Notes: generated from the letters alone by a model not told the origin. DNA of 64,000 bases from Pseudomonadota bacterium (GCA_016705325.1 JADIYJ010000030.1:5001-69000), one strand, 5' to 3'. Counted from the first letter of the stretch, positions 30,435 through 40,898 are shown. Program-made: numbers and translations.

Positions 30435-31187
30435 ATGTGTCGTGATTGCGGATGTTCACTCGGTCCTGCGGCCGCCCGCGCGCCCTTTGCGGCGCAGCCG
30501 GCGACCAAGGGCCACATCGAATCGATCGAGGTCATCACGGCGATCCTCGACGCGAACGACAGGATCGCGGCGCACAACCGCACCCACTTCGACGGTCACG
30601 GCGTGCTCGCGGTCAACCTGATGTCCTCGCCGGGCTCCGGCAAGACCTCGCTGCTCGAGGCGACCATCCGGGCGCTGCAGGGCGAGCTCCGGCTCGCCGT
30701 GATCGAAGGCGACCTGGCGACCGAGAACGACGCGGCGCGCATCCGTGCCTGCGGCGTTCCCGCCGTCCAGATCACGACCGGCAACGCGTGCCACCTCGAC
30801 GCGCAGATGGTGCACGATGCGCTGCAGGACCTGCCGCTCGACGGCCTCGACGTGCTGTTCGTCGAGAACGTCGGCAACCTGGTGTGCCCCGCGAGCTTCG
30901 ACCTCGGCGTGCACCGCAACCTCACGCTGCTGTCGGTGCCCGAGGGCGACGACAAGCCGGCCAAGTACCCGGTGATGTTCCGCGGTGCGGACCTCGCGCT
31001 GATCACCAAGGTCGACCTGCTGCCTCACATCGAGGAATTCAGCGTCGAGCGCGCGCGTGACTCGCTGCGCCAGGTGGGATTCCGTGGCGACATCATCGAA
31101 CTCACGCGACGTGGCGGGCCGGGTTTCGAAGCCTGGCTCGGCTGGCTGCGCGGTGAGGTTACCGCGCGCCGTGCAGCCGCGGCCTGA
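30435..31187 (+). CDS. hypB: Hydrogenase nickel-incorporation GTPase HypB
   Basis: 250 residues. The N-terminal MCRDCGC is the high-affinity nickel site. The GTPase core has the P-loop SSPGSGKTSLLE, EGDLATENDA, a nickel/zinc site around GNACHLDAQMVH, and TKVDLL for guanine specificity. No histidine-rich storage tail is present. It lies between hypA and hypD. Confidence 0.96.
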   Translation: MCRDCGCSLGPAAARAPFAAQPATKGHIESIEVITAILDANDRIAAHNRTHFDGHGVLAVNLMSSPGSGKTSLLEATIRALQGELRLAVIEGDLATENDAARIRACGVPAVQITTGNACHLDAQMVHDALQDLPLDGLDVLFVENVGNLVCPASFDLGVHRNLTLLSVPEGDDKPAKYPVMFRGADLALITKVDLLPHIEEFSVERARDSLRQVGFRGDIIELTRRGGPGFEAWLGWLRGEVTARRAAAA

Positions 31188-31204
31188 GCCGCAAGGGGGA
31201 GAAG

Positions 31205-32323
31205 ATGTCCACTGCCGCCGAATGGCTCGAGCGCATCCGCGCGCTGCCGTTGCCGCCGACCATCAAGGTCATGAACGTCTGTGGGGGTCACGAGCGCTCG
31301 ATCACGACCGCGGGCCTGCGCAAGGCAATCCCGTCGAACATCGAACTCGTGCCCGGCCCGGGTTGTCCGGTCTGCATCTGCCCTGAAGAGGACATCTACG
31401 AGGCGATCCAGCTGGCCCTGCACGAGGGCGTGATCCTCGTGGCCTACGGCGACATGCTGCGCGTCCCGGTCAACGCGCCGAAAAGCGAGCCGCGCTCGCT
31501 CGAACAGGCCAAGGCGGCGGGTGCCGACGTGCGCGCGATCGCGAGCCCGCTCGAGGCCGCGAAGATTGCGCGCGAGAATCCAACGCGCAAGGTCGTGTTC
31601 CTGGCCGCGGGTTTCGAGACGACGACGGCTCCGGCAGCGGCGCTGCTGGCGCAGGGTGCGCCTGCGAACCTGCTGTTCCTGATGTCCGGGCGCCGCACCT
31701 GGCCCGCGGTCGAGATGCTGCTCGGTTCCGGGCAGCCGGGCTTCGAGGCGCTGATCGCACCCGGTCATGTCTCCACGGTGATGGGTCCCGAGGAATGGGA
31801 GTTCGTCCCGCAGCAGCACGGCATTCCGACCGCAGTCGCGGGCTTTGCGCCGGAGTCGCTGCTCGCCGCCCTGTATTCGGTGCTGCGGCAGAAGCTCGAG
31901 GGCAAGTGCTTCCTCGACAACTGCTATCCACAGGTAGTGCGGCCGGGCGGCAACGCCACCGCGAAGCGTTATATCGACCAGACGATGGACATCAACGACG
32001 GCAACTGGCGCGGCATCGGGCCGATCCCGGCGTCGGGCTACGTGCTCAAGCCGCAGTACGCGGTGCACGATTCGCGCGTGCAGCTGCCTTCGTACACGGA
32101 AATGTCGCGCAAGCGCGCCGGTGAAATGCCACCGGGCTGCGACTGCGCCAGGGTCGTGCTGGGACGCATCTATCCAAACGAGTGCCGGTTGTATGGCGCC
32201 GCGTGCACGCCGCGACATCCGATCGGGCCGTGCATGGTGTCCGACGAAGGCGCGTGCCGCATCTGGTGGGCCGACGGCGTCCGCGAGAACGTCTGGGCTG
32301 GCCGCAAGGCTCAAGACGCCTGA
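31205..32323 (+). CDS. hypD: Hydrogenase formation protein HypD (Fe(CN)2CO assembly)
   Basis: 372 residues. Motifs present: KVMNVCGGHERSI, VPGPGCPVCICPEEDI, GFETTTAP, and the C-terminal 4Fe-4S cysteines in PPGCDCARVVLG...NECRLYGAACTPRHPIGPCMVS. It is the scaffold where the iron centre receives CN and CO with HypC and HypE. An RBS GGGGGAGA precedes the ATG. Confidence 0.96.
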   Translation: MSTAAEWLERIRALPLPPTIKVMNVCGGHERSITTAGLRKAIPSNIELVPGPGCPVCICPEEDIYEAIQLALHEGVILVAYGDMLRVPVNAPKSEPRSLEQAKAAGADVRAIASPLEAAKIARENPTRKVVFLAAGFETTTAPAAALLAQGAPANLLFLMSGRRTWPAVEMLLGSGQPGFEALIAPGHVSTVMGPEEWEFVPQQHGIPTAVAGFAPESLLAALYSVLRQKLEGKCFLDNCYPQVVRPGGNATAKRYIDQTMDINDGNWRGIGPIPASGYVLKPQYAVHDSRVQLPSYTEMSRKRAGEMPPGCDCARVVLGRIYPNECRLYGAACTPRHPIGPCMVSDEGACRIWWADGVRENVWAGRKAQDA

Positions 32324-32345
32324 CGGCGCACGGCGGCACCGCAGG

Positions 32346-34629
32346 ATGGCGCAACCGGCACCGGCCGCAGTCACGCGACGGCTGCTGCTGTCGGGCCGCG
32401 TGCAGGGCGTGGGCTTCCGTCCGTTTGTCTACCGGCTCGCGCATGAGCTCGGCCTCGACGGCTTCGTGCGCAACCTGCGTGGCGAGGTCGAAGTCGTGCT
32501 GCACGGTCCGGTCGCGACCATCGAGCGCTTTGCGCGTGAAGTGATCGACCGGGCGCCGCCACTCGCACGTCCGATGCTTGTCGGACAGGCCGCGGTCGAT
32601 GCGCCTGCCGAACCCGGCTTTCACATCGCCACCAGCAGTGCAGCGCTGCATCCGCAGATTTCGGTGCCGCCGGATTTCTTCTGCTGTCCCGATTGCCTCG
32701 CGGAGCTGGCACGACCCGGGTGATCGCCGGCATCGGTACGCCTTCATCAACTGCACGCAGTGCGGGCCGCGGTACACGCTGATCGAGGCGCTGCCGTACG
32801 ACCGCCCCAACACGACGATGCGCGCGTTCCCGTTGTGCGACGCGTGTCGTAATGAATACGAAGACCCGCTCGATCGCCGCTTCCATGCCGAGCCCGTGGC
32901 CTGCCCCGTCTGCGGGCCGCACCTGGAGTTCGTGGGCCCCGATGCAGAGAATCCCGGGGAAGGCGATGACAGCGCGCTCGCCGCCGCCGTGGCGGTATTG
33001 CGTGACGGTCGCGTGCTGGCCGTGAAGGGAATCGGTGGCTATCACCTGCTGTGCGACGCGCGCAGCGAGGCGGCCGTGGCGCGATTGCGCGAGCGCAAGC
33101 ACCGCCCGGACAAGCCACTGGCGGTGATGTATCCGTGGCGCGGCCCGGACGGACTGGATGACGTCCGCGACGACTTCGATCCGGAGCCTGCCGCGCGTGA
33201 CGCACTGCTCGATCCGGCGCGTTCGATCGTGCTGTTGGGTGCTGGTTCGCCAGGAGGACTTGCGCCAAACGTCGCACCAGGTCTCGCTGAGGTCGGTGTC
33301 TTCCTGCCGTACAGTCCGCTGCACCAGTTGTTGCTGGGCGACTTCGGCGGACCCCTGGTCGCGACCTCCGGCAACGTCAGCGGTGAACCCGTGCTGACGT
33401 CGGCGACGGAAGCACGGGAGCGTCTGGCCGGGGTTGCCGACGCCTTTCTGCACCACGATCGCCTGATCGCCCGGCCCGCCGACGACTCCGTGGTGCGCGT
33501 CATTGCGGGCCGTGCCCGTCCCATCCGCCTGGGGCGCGGCATTGCGCCGCTGGAACTCGAACTGCCGCGTCCCGTGCCACGACCCGTGCTGGCCGTCGGT
33601 GGCCACCTGAAGACGACGGTGGCGCTGGCCTGGGGCAGTCGCATCGTCGTCTCGCCGCACGTCGGTGACATGGGCACGCTGCGCAGCGAGCAGGTGTTCG
33701 CGCAAGTGGCGGCGGACCTGCAGCACCTCTACGACGTGCGCGCGGAAATCGTCCTGAGCGACGCGCACCCCGACTACGCGACGACGCGCTGGGCACGCGC
33801 CAGCGGTCTCGTGCACGAGCGGGTGCAGCACCATCGTGCGCACGCGTCCGCACTGGCCGTCGAACACGGCAGGATGGACGCACCTGCGATCGTGTTCGCC
33901 TGGGACGGAGTCGGGCTCGGCGACGACGGCACGCTCTGGGGCGGGGAAACCTTTGTCGGCACGCCAGGACAATGGCAGCGTGCCGCAAGTCTGCGGCCAT
34001 TCCGCCTGCCGGGCGGCGACCGCGCCGGCCGCGCACCGTGGCGCAGCGCGGCTGCGGTCTGCTGGGAACTGGGCCGCGATTGTCCCATCGGCGTTCCAGA
34101 TCCGATGGTCCGCACTGCCTGGGAACGACGAATGAATTCGCCGCAGTCGAGTGCTGCCGGCCGTCTCTTCGACGCCGCCTCGGCCATCATCCTCGGCCTG
34201 GGCGAGACGAGCTTCGAAGGGCAGGGGCCGATGTGGCTTGAGGCCATCGCACTTGATCCCGTAGCGTTTCCGCGCCTGGAGCTCCGCTCGGCCGCGGAGG
34301 GGCGACTCGATCTCGATTGGGCGCCACTTGTCGATTGGCTGCTGCAGGTTCCCCGGACCACCGTTGCCGACAGGGCAGACCGCGCCGGCGCGGTACACGC
34401 GTCGCTTGCCGATGGCATCGTGCAGGTCGCGGAACGGGTTCGCGACCAGTCCGGCACGGCGATCGTGGGTCTGACCGGTGGCGTGTTCCAGAATCGACGC
34501 CTGACGGCAGCCGCGCTTGCCGGTTTGTCGACACGCGGTTTCGAGGTCCTGCTGCCCGTGCAACTGCCGTGCAACGACGGTGGCCTGAGCTATGGGCAGG
34601 TCGCCGACTTCGTCGGCCGAAACGACTAG
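32346..34629 (+). CDS. hypF: Carbamoyltransferase HypF (one frameshift)
   Basis: About 760 residues after correction. The N-terminal acylphosphatase domain has GRVQGVGFRPFVYRLA. Zinc-finger pairs follow (CPDCLAEL...CTQCGPRYT, CDACRNEYEDPLDRRFHAEPVACPVCGP), then a YrdC-like domain (KGIGGYHLLCDA, KHRPDKPLAVM, ATSGNVSGEP). The Kae1-like C-terminal domain has HHRAHASALA and GLTGGVFQNRRL. A shift near 32715, at a CCCGGG run, stops the first frame at 32723. It makes the thiocarboxamide that becomes cyanide on HypE. Confidence 0.93.
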
Positions 34630-34639
34630 ACTCCGTCTC

Positions 34640-35971
34640 ATGCTCTGGTTCGAACGCCCGTTCCTTGCCGTCCTGCGACACGAGTATTCGCAGGCGATGC
34701 GCTTCACGGAAGACGAGGCGGCCGAGGTGATGCCTGTTGCGCCGGCAGCGCCGTGCCAGCTCTACGTGCACGTGCCTTTCTGCGAAGTGCTGTGCCCGTT
34801 CTGCTCGTTCCATCGCGTCCGCTACAACCCGTCCAAGACGGGCCGCTATTTCGAAGCGCTGCGGCGGGAGATCCGGCTCTACCACGACCGGGGTTTCCGC
34901 TTCAGCGACCTGTACGTCGGCGGCGGCACGCCGACGGTCAATGCCGACGAACTCATCGCCACGCTCGAACTTGTGCGCTCGCTGTCGCCGGTCCGCGCGG
35001 TTTCGATCGAGACCAACCCGAACCACCTCGACCCGGACGACCTGCGGCGCTATCGCGACGCGGGCGTCACGCGCCTTTCCGTTGGCGTGCAGAGTTTCGA
35101 CGACGGCTTGCTCGCGGGCATGGACCGGCTGGAGAAGTACGGCAGCAGTGCGGTGATCCGCAGCCGTCTCGCCGCCGTGCAGGGTATCTTCCCGACGCTC
35201 AACGTCGACATGATCTTCAACCTGCCCGGGCAGACGCTGGCCATGCTCGAGCACGATCTGGACGTGCTGCAGGCGCTGCAGGCCGACCAGGTTTCTTTCT
35301 ATCCCCTGATGACCGCGCCCACCGCACGGCACAAGATGGAAAGGAGCATGGGGCTGAGCGACCCGCAGCTGCGCCACCCGATGTACGAGCGGATCCTGCA
35401 GCGGCTGCTCGGCGAGTACCAGGCGTCGTCGGCCTGGTGCTTCTCGCGCAACCAGGGCATGTTCGACGAGTACATCATCGACCAGAACGACTATGTCGGC
35501 GTCGGCAGCGGTGCGTTCAGCTACGTGGGCGGCGCCTACTACTCGACGACGTTCTCGCTGAATCATTACTGCCGCCGCATCGAGGGCGGGCAGAGCGGCA
35601 TCACGCAGCGCCGGCCGGTCGGTATCAGGGAGCAGATGCGCTACGACTACCTGGTACGGCTCTTCGGCGGCGAACTGCGGCGCGACTACGTCGAGCGGCG
35701 CTATGGCAAGGCCTTCTGGTTGCGCCTGGCGCCCGAATTGCTCGCGATGCGGGCAATCGGCGCGACGCGCCACGACGCCGACGCGATCCGCCTGACCCAG
35801 CGCGGCATGTACTGCTGGGTGCTGATGATGGCCGAGTTCTTCAACTCGGTGAACTCGGTGCGCGAGCAGATGCGCGAGCACATCCGCGCCGAACTCGAGA
35901 CCTGGAACGAAGAAGCGAAGGTGCCTTTGTCGGCCATCGGCCGCACGCCCGCGCGCGAGGTTGGACGATGA
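34640..35971 (+). CDS. Radical SAM protein, HemW/HemN-like, inside the hyp operon
   Basis: 443 residues. The radical SAM cluster motif CEVLCPFCSF (CX3CX2C) follows LYVHVPF, and the SAM-binding GGGTPT comes next. It belongs to the coproporphyrinogen-oxidase-like group; the fourth Cys of true HemN (CXC) is replaced by Phe, as in HemW. It starts 10 nt after hypF and overlaps hypE by 4 nt, so it is translated as part of the hydrogenase-maturation operon. Function unknown: heme delivery to a hydrogenase-linked cytochrome or a cofactor step are both possible. Confidence 0.85.
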   Translation: MLWFERPFLAVLRHEYSQAMRFTEDEAAEVMPVAPAAPCQLYVHVPFCEVLCPFCSFHRVRYNPSKTGRYFEALRREIRLYHDRGFRFSDLYVGGGTPTVNADELIATLELVRSLSPVRAVSIETNPNHLDPDDLRRYRDAGVTRLSVGVQSFDDGLLAGMDRLEKYGSSAVIRSRLAAVQGIFPTLNVDMIFNLPGQTLAMLEHDLDVLQALQADQVSFYPLMTAPTARHKMERSMGLSDPQLRHPMYERILQRLLGEYQASSAWCFSRNQGMFDEYIIDQNDYVGVGSGAFSYVGGAYYSTTFSLNHYCRRIEGGQSGITQRRPVGIREQMRYDYLVRLFGGELRRDYVERRYGKAFWLRLAPELLAMRAIGATRHDADAIRLTQRGMYCWVLMMAEFFNSVNSVREQMREHIRAELETWNEEAKVPLSAIGRTPAREVGR

Positions 35972-36984
35972 CGATGCAGGACACACACGTTTCCCTGGCG
36001 CACGGCAACGGCGGCCGCTACATGCGTGAACTGATCCACGAGATCTTTGCGCGCCACCTCGCCAATCCGCTGCTCGACACGGAATCCGACGCGGCGGTGC
36101 TGCCGTGGAACGCTGCCGATGGCGAGCTTGCCTTTACGACTGACAGTTTCACCGTGCAACCCATCGAGTTCCCGGGCGGCAACATCGGCTCGCTCGCGGT
36201 GCACGGCACGACCAACGATCTGGCCGTGGCCGGCGCGGTGCCGAAGTATCTCAGTCTCGGCGTGCTGCTCGAAGAAGGTCTCGAGTTCGCCGTGCTCGAG
36301 CGCGTCGTCGCGGGGATCGCGCAGGCCGCCAGGGAGATCGGCGTCGTGGTGGCGGCCGGCGACACCAAGGTCGTGCGTCGCGGCGAAGGCGGCGGCATCT
36401 ACCTGAACACGAGCGGCATCGGGGTGCGCAATCCGCACCTGCGGCTCGGCATGCGCGAGATCCGCGCGGGTGACGCCATCCTGGTGAGCGGTCCGGTCGG
36501 TGATCACGGCATTGCGGTCATGCTCGCCCGCGAGCAGTTCGGCCTGCGCGGCGACCTGCAGTCCGACGCGGCGAGCGTGCTGCCCATCACGCTCGAACTC
36601 GCCCGCTGCAGAGGGCTGCGCTTCATGCGCGATCCGACCCGCGGCGGGATCGCCACCGTGATGCACGAGATCGTGCACGCGGCGGGGCTCGGCGTGTCTC
36701 TCGACGAGACGCAGGTGCCGGTGCGCGATTCCGTGCGCTCGGTGTGCGAGATGCTCGGCTACGACCCGTATTTCCTGGCCTGTGAAGGCCGTGTCGTCGC
36801 GGTCATTGCCGCAGACGAGGCGGCGGCGGCGCTTGCGGCCCTGCGGAGACTGCCCTCCGGCCGTGACGCGACCATCATCGGCCGCGTCCAGGAGCAGCCG
36901 CGGCGCTTGATCCTGCGCACGCCGCTGGGCGGCGAGCGCGTGATCGAGGAACTCGAGGACGATCCGCTGCCGCGCATCTGCTAG
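35968..36984 (+). CDS. hypE: Hydrogenase maturation protein HypE (cyanide-forming)
   Basis: 338 residues, PurM-like ATPase. HVSLAHGNGGRYM begins the chain, DPTRGGIATVMHEI is a characteristic loop, and the protein ends PRIC, whose terminal Cys carries the thiocarboxamide dehydrated to thiocyanate. It overlaps the radical SAM gene by 4 nt and is the last hyp gene here. No hydrogenase subunit genes follow. Confidence 0.96.
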   Translation: MTMQDTHVSLAHGNGGRYMRELIHEIFARHLANPLLDTESDAAVLPWNAADGELAFTTDSFTVQPIEFPGGNIGSLAVHGTTNDLAVAGAVPKYLSLGVLLEEGLEFAVLERVVAGIAQAAREIGVVVAAGDTKVVRRGEGGGIYLNTSGIGVRNPHLRLGMREIRAGDAILVSGPVGDHGIAVMLAREQFGLRGDLQSDAASVLPITLELARCRGLRFMRDPTRGGIATVMHEIVHAAGLGVSLDETQVPVRDSVRSVCEMLGYDPYFLACEGRVVAVIAADEAAAALAALRRLPSGRDATIIGRVQEQPRRLILRTPLGGERVIEELEDDPLPRIC

Positions 36985-37394
36985 CCGGCGAAGAGCGGTC
37001 CGTTGTCGATGTAGATGAGATAGCGGGCGATCCGGTCGCCGCGCAGGTAGAACACGTTGACGAACGGAATCGTGACCTGCGAGCCGTCGAGTCGCGTGTA
37101 GGTGACGAGTCCTTCGCACACGGTCGAGCCCTCGGCCTCCCAGGTCCGCAGCAGTTCGTGCCGGCTGCTCCCGATCATGCCGAAGAACGCATCGACGTAC
37201 GCGGCGACGTTGGCCTGCCCGTGCACGGCAGGCTGGCTGCCAAAGCGGAATTCACCGTCGGGTGTCAGGAACCGGGCGAATTCCTGCGCGCGCTTGCCGT
37301 CGATCGTGGCAAACAGCGAACTCCACCAGTCTCTGCTCGGCATGCGTCGTGATCCTCGAGCGGCCGGGATGGCCGTGACGTGGAATCTTGCCAT
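36981..37394 (-). CDS. NTF2-like / SnoaL-like small protein
   Basis: 137 residues from the ATG at 37394; an internal start at 37343 (MPSRDWWSSLFATIDG) would give 120. The pattern SLFATIDGKRAQEFARFLTPDGEFRFGSQ...HGQANVAAYVDAFF and FVNVFYLRGDRIARYLIYIDNGPLF is the cone-shaped NTF2-like fold used for small-molecule binding, isomerisation or hydrolysis. It ends convergent with hypE, overlapping by 4 nt. No substrate can be named. Confidence 0.75.
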   Translation of the reverse strand: MARFHVTAIPAARGSRRMPSRDWWSSLFATIDGKRAQEFARFLTPDGEFRFGSQPAVHGQANVAAYVDAFFGMIGSSRHELLRTWEAEGSTVCEGLVTYTRLDGSQVTIPFVNVFYLRGDRIARYLIYIDNGPLFAG

Positions 37395-37725
37395 GCAGTG
37401 CGGAATGAGTCAGCGGCTGGCGCGCTGCGCGGCTGATCAATAGACCAGTCGGTCTGTATCCGTATTTCGACGTGATGCGTAGGTACTCTACCCAATGGCA
37501 ATGCATCGCTCGAATTGCCTTCGCTCGTGCTGGATGCGAACAGGATTCATCTCGCCGCCCATGGCGCCTGTGCCGCCGAAAAAGTTCCCTAACTCGCAGC
37601 AGAACTTCGGTAATCCGTAGTAATTGCCCTGCGTTCGCCGTCCTACTATGGCTCCCGACAAATTCCGGACTGGACGCACCGCCCAGTTCTTTCGTTTCGG
37701 CGCAAGCCGAGTGAGGGAGTCAAAA
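37395..37725. other. Intergenic region upstream of the first OmcA/MtrC-like gene
   Basis: About 330 bp without a supported gene, lying between divergent genes. It must hold the promoter for the cytochrome at 37726. A patch TACTAT at 37644-37649 could be a -10 element but its -35 partner is not well placed, and no -24/-12 motif was recognised. Confidence 0.4.
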
Positions 37726-40121
37726 ATGAGACTTGCAAGGCTTCGAGGCGCACGTGGATTCGTGCCACTCATCGCGCTGTTGGCGTTGGGTGCCGGCATG
37801 GCCGGTTGTTCCGGCGACGATGGCAAGAACGGGGCAACCGGCCCAGCTGGTCCTGCCGGCACGCCGGGTACACCGGGCGCCTCAGGCGCGACGGGCGCCA
37901 CGGGCCCCACCGGTCCCGCGGGCGTTGCCAAGATCGAGCCGCGGGAGTCCTGCGGCGTCTGTCATGACGTCGGCTCGCTGGCGGCTGTCGACACAGCGCA
38001 CGCCCTCACCGGTCAGGTGACGGTCAGTACACCCGTATTCACGGTGAACGGCGCCGACCTGGAGGTCGAGTACAGCGTCAGCATTGACGGTCAACCCGCA
38101 ATCGGCTTCACCAAGGTGCGTACTGCCTATCGGCTGGCCGCGGGCGGTGCGCAGTCCGACCTGCTCGAGCCGGCCCCGCCCGTGGTGGCCGACAACGGCA
38201 ATGGCACCTACAAAATGACGATCCTGGGTGCCGGGGCGAATCCTGACTCGCGGTACCTGTTCCGCATCGCGGACGACCCCGTGACGAAGAACATCAGCGT
38301 GTCGGGCGACTATCCTGCCGCCCCGCGTGACGCCGTCGTCAGCAATCAGTCCTGCAACAACTGCCACGGCGATCAGGGCATAGCTCCCCACGCTGGGGAT
38401 AAGCCGTCAGATCAGTACGCCTACGCATCGATGGTTGCGTCGGAGTGCGTGGTGTGCCACGAAGGCAGCGAATACGCGTGGATACCGGACAGCTTTAAGG
38501 GTCTGGTGCACGGCATCCACAATTCGCACAACAGGCCAAGTGGTTCGTACGAGTTCGTACCGCCTTTTGGCGGCCCGCCAATTGATTTCGAGGTCAGCTA
38601 CCCGACCTACATGACCAACTGCAGCGTCTGCCACGACAGCACTGAGACGCTGGCGGCGGCGAACGCGATGACGGTCACCGGCGACAACTGCTTCAGTTGC
38701 CACGAGTCAATGGACAGCTGGGACTTCACGGCCTCCGGCCTGACTTTCCACAATGCCTTCGCGCCGACCGAGGACTGCACGGTCTGCCACAACGCTTCCG
38801 GCGTTGCATCGGGCAAGGTCGTCGTCACGGACTTCCACAACGGGCTCGAGACCGAACGCGTCGGCATCATCTATGGCGGCGAAGACCTCTCCGTTAGCTG
38901 GGGCAAGAACTTCACCTGGCAGATCGACAGCGTGGTCGACGACAAGACCAACCTGAAGATCAGCTGGTCGGCGACCTACAAAGGCAACCCCGTGAATCCG
39001 TGCAACATCACGGCGACCGCGGATGCGCCGGGGTTCTTCCCGTTTGCGCCGAATACCGCGAACGAGGGCACATTGAGCATGCTGCGCAGCTACGCGCAGG
39101 GCGATGACTACGTCCTCGGCCAGGCGAACGCGCCGGGTCAGGCCAGCGGCCGTGAACCTGTCGACCACCAACACGGTCTGCGCCGGCAACGTGGCGACCA
39201 CGACCATCCCGGTGGACGCCGCCATCCCGGCCGGCACACGGGGCATCGTGGCCCTGCAGGGCAAGCCGCAGCTGCCGGTCCCGGCAGGCATGTCGACTGA
39301 GCACTGGGCGGAGCCCTTGATGTTCGTCCGCGTCCCGACCCCGACCTACGAGTTCGTCGTGGGCACGGGTGCCAAGGCGACCACGCCGCGTCGTGAAATC
39401 GCCGACACCGAGCAGTGCCTGAAGTGCCATGTCGGCTCGCTCTATCAGCACGGCAATACCCGCGTTGACAACGTGACGATGTGCATCATCTGCCACAACT
39501 CGGCCTCGAGCGACCAGAACAACCGCACGTTGATGGGCGTGAACGCGTCCGAAGCGTACGACGGCAAGGTTGGCCAGACGTACGAGCTGAAGACCATGCT
39601 GCACGCCATTCACTCGGCGGGCTGGGTCTGGCGACGACCACGATCTATCGGACCCGCGGCATCTATGCCTGGACGGCCGAAGGGCGACCCTCCCGAACTG
39701 GCCGACCGGCGCGCCGACGTGCCGCAGTTCAGTGGACGCGGCGGCCCCTGCGCCGATGACGGGCTTCACCGTGTTCGGGGCGGATCCTGCGGTGGCGCAG
39801 TCGTGCCAGACGCACAACCTGTACCACCCGACCTATCCGCGGGCGTTCAACGACTGCGCGGCGTGCCACAAAGACACCTTCGACCTGATCCCCGACCAGG
39901 GCAAGGCCGTGGCCACCACGCTCGACGCCGGTGCGATCGACTCGGGCACGGGCACGAGCACGGTCTGGAAGAACCAGCTCGACGACACGCTGCAGGGTGC
40001 CTCGGCGGCCGCCTGCACGAGCTGCCACCAGACGACCGACGCGAGGGGTCATGCGTACCAGAATGGCTGGACGCCGCAGACCTTCGAGAACGGACGTCAG
40101 ACCATTATCGATACGAAGTGA
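37726..40121 (+). CDS. OmcA/MtrC-family decaheme c-type cytochrome lipoprotein with collagen-like tether (frame-disrupted)
   Basis: The lipobox Cys is residue 28 (GAGMAGC). Twelve perfect Gly-X-Y triplets follow at about residues 30-66 (for example GPAGPAGTPGTPG). Ten heme sites follow: CGVCH, CNNCH, CVVCH, CSVCH, CFSCH, CTVCH, CLKCH, CIICH, CAACH, CTSCH. An immunoglobulin/beta-type domain at about residues 90-200 and the LVHGIHNSH and LHAIHSAG His motifs are typical of OmcA/MtrC proteins, the terminal reductases on the outside of the outer membrane. Frames change near 39145, 39625 and 39720. The corrected length is about 800 residues. Likely electron acceptors are Fe(III)/Mn(IV) minerals or other extracellular oxidants. 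Confidence 0.85.
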
Positions 40122-40150
40122 GCTGATGTTCGACTGAGCTCCGGGTGAGC

Positions 40151-40174
40151 GGGGTGGGCCTTCGGGTCCACCCC
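40151..40174 (+). other. GC-rich hairpin downstream of the first decaheme gene
   Basis: GGGGTGGGCC and GGTCCACCCC pair around a TTCG tetraloop. There is no T-run. It forms a tandem with the following terminator and may protect the mRNA 3' end. Confidence 0.5.
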
Positions 40175-40197
40175 AATCGCTCAAGGAAACTCTGACG

Positions 40198-40226
40198 AGG
40201 TGGGCCTGTGGGCCCACCTTTTTTTT
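40198..40226 (+). terminator. Strong rho-independent terminator after the first decaheme gene
   Basis: A perfect 9-bp stem AGGTGGGCC/GGCCCACCT with a TGTG loop is followed by seven or more T (40220-40226). It makes the first decaheme gene a separate transcript from the operon at 41159. Confidence 0.9.
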
Positions 40227-40379
40227 GGTGCGCCCGGCAGGGCGCACAAAAGAGAACGCCCCGCAGCGCGGGGCGTCCTGATGACCTTGGCATCACCGGC
40301 CGTCTTGATACGGTCCGAGCTGCCCGGCCTATCTGACTGCATCGAGACGGCCGGAAATCCAGCCATCCCGTCAGCGCAT

Positions 40380-40898
40380 TTACTTCGCTGCCGTGATTTC
40401 GATCTTCACGTTGGCATCTTCGATCAGCACGGGGTACTGGTAGCCCATGCCGAAGTCCTTGTCGAGGATCACCGTGCCGGAGACGAGCACCGTGTCGCCG
40501 ACGTTCGGCAGCGGCTGCGACGTCGTCGTCACCGTCAGGTCGTTGGTGCCTTCTTCGCCCGAACCGTCCCGGATGTGCACCCAGTCCTTGTTCATGATGC
40601 CGGCGTTGGTCTTCACGACCTTGCCGCGGACGACGACTTTCTGGTTCGCGAGTGCGGACTTCTCCGTGAACACGTCCGCAACGGACTTGCCGCCTTCGGC
40701 CTTCAAAATGCCGGTCAGGTCGACTTCGCCGGTTGGCCGGGCCTGCGGGTGGTTCGCCGGCATGGCGGCCGTGTCGGCGGGGGCGGCGGCTGTCGGGACG
40801 GTGTCGGTCCTGGCTGCTTCCTGCGGTTTGCCGTTGCAGCCGGAAACGGACACGGCGGCGGCGAGGGCGAGCACGCTGGCAATGGATGCCTTGAGCAC
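40380..40898 (-). CDS. Small lipoprotein with OB-fold-like domain
   Basis: A GTG start at 40898 follows GGAGAATT. It encodes 172 residues: lipobox SVSGC, a Pro/Ala/Thr-rich linker of about 40 residues, then a beta-rich domain (VADVFTEKSALANQKVVVRGKVVKTNAGIMNKDWVHIRDGSG...TVLVSGTVILDKDFGMGYQYPVLIEDANVKIE) resembling OB-fold (tRNA_anti-like) proteins. It sits on the opposite strand inside the cytochrome locus. It may help cytochrome assembly or bind a surface ligand; there is no direct evidence for either. Confidence 0.65.
   Translation of the reverse strand: MLKASIASVLALAAAVSVSGCNGKPQEAARTDTVPTAAAPADTAAMPANHPQARPTGEVDLTGILKAEGGKSVADVFTEKSALANQKVVVRGKVVKTNAGIMNKDWVHIRDGSGEEGTNDLTVTTTSQPLPNVGDTVLVSGTVILDKDFGMGYQYPVLIEDANVKIEITAAK

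Noticed and set aside
34753..35967. Long plus-strand frame continuous into hypE
   Set aside because: Upstream of 35968 it reads a wrong frame of the radical SAM gene; hypE starts at its own ATG with 4-nt overlap, so no fusion protein is implied.
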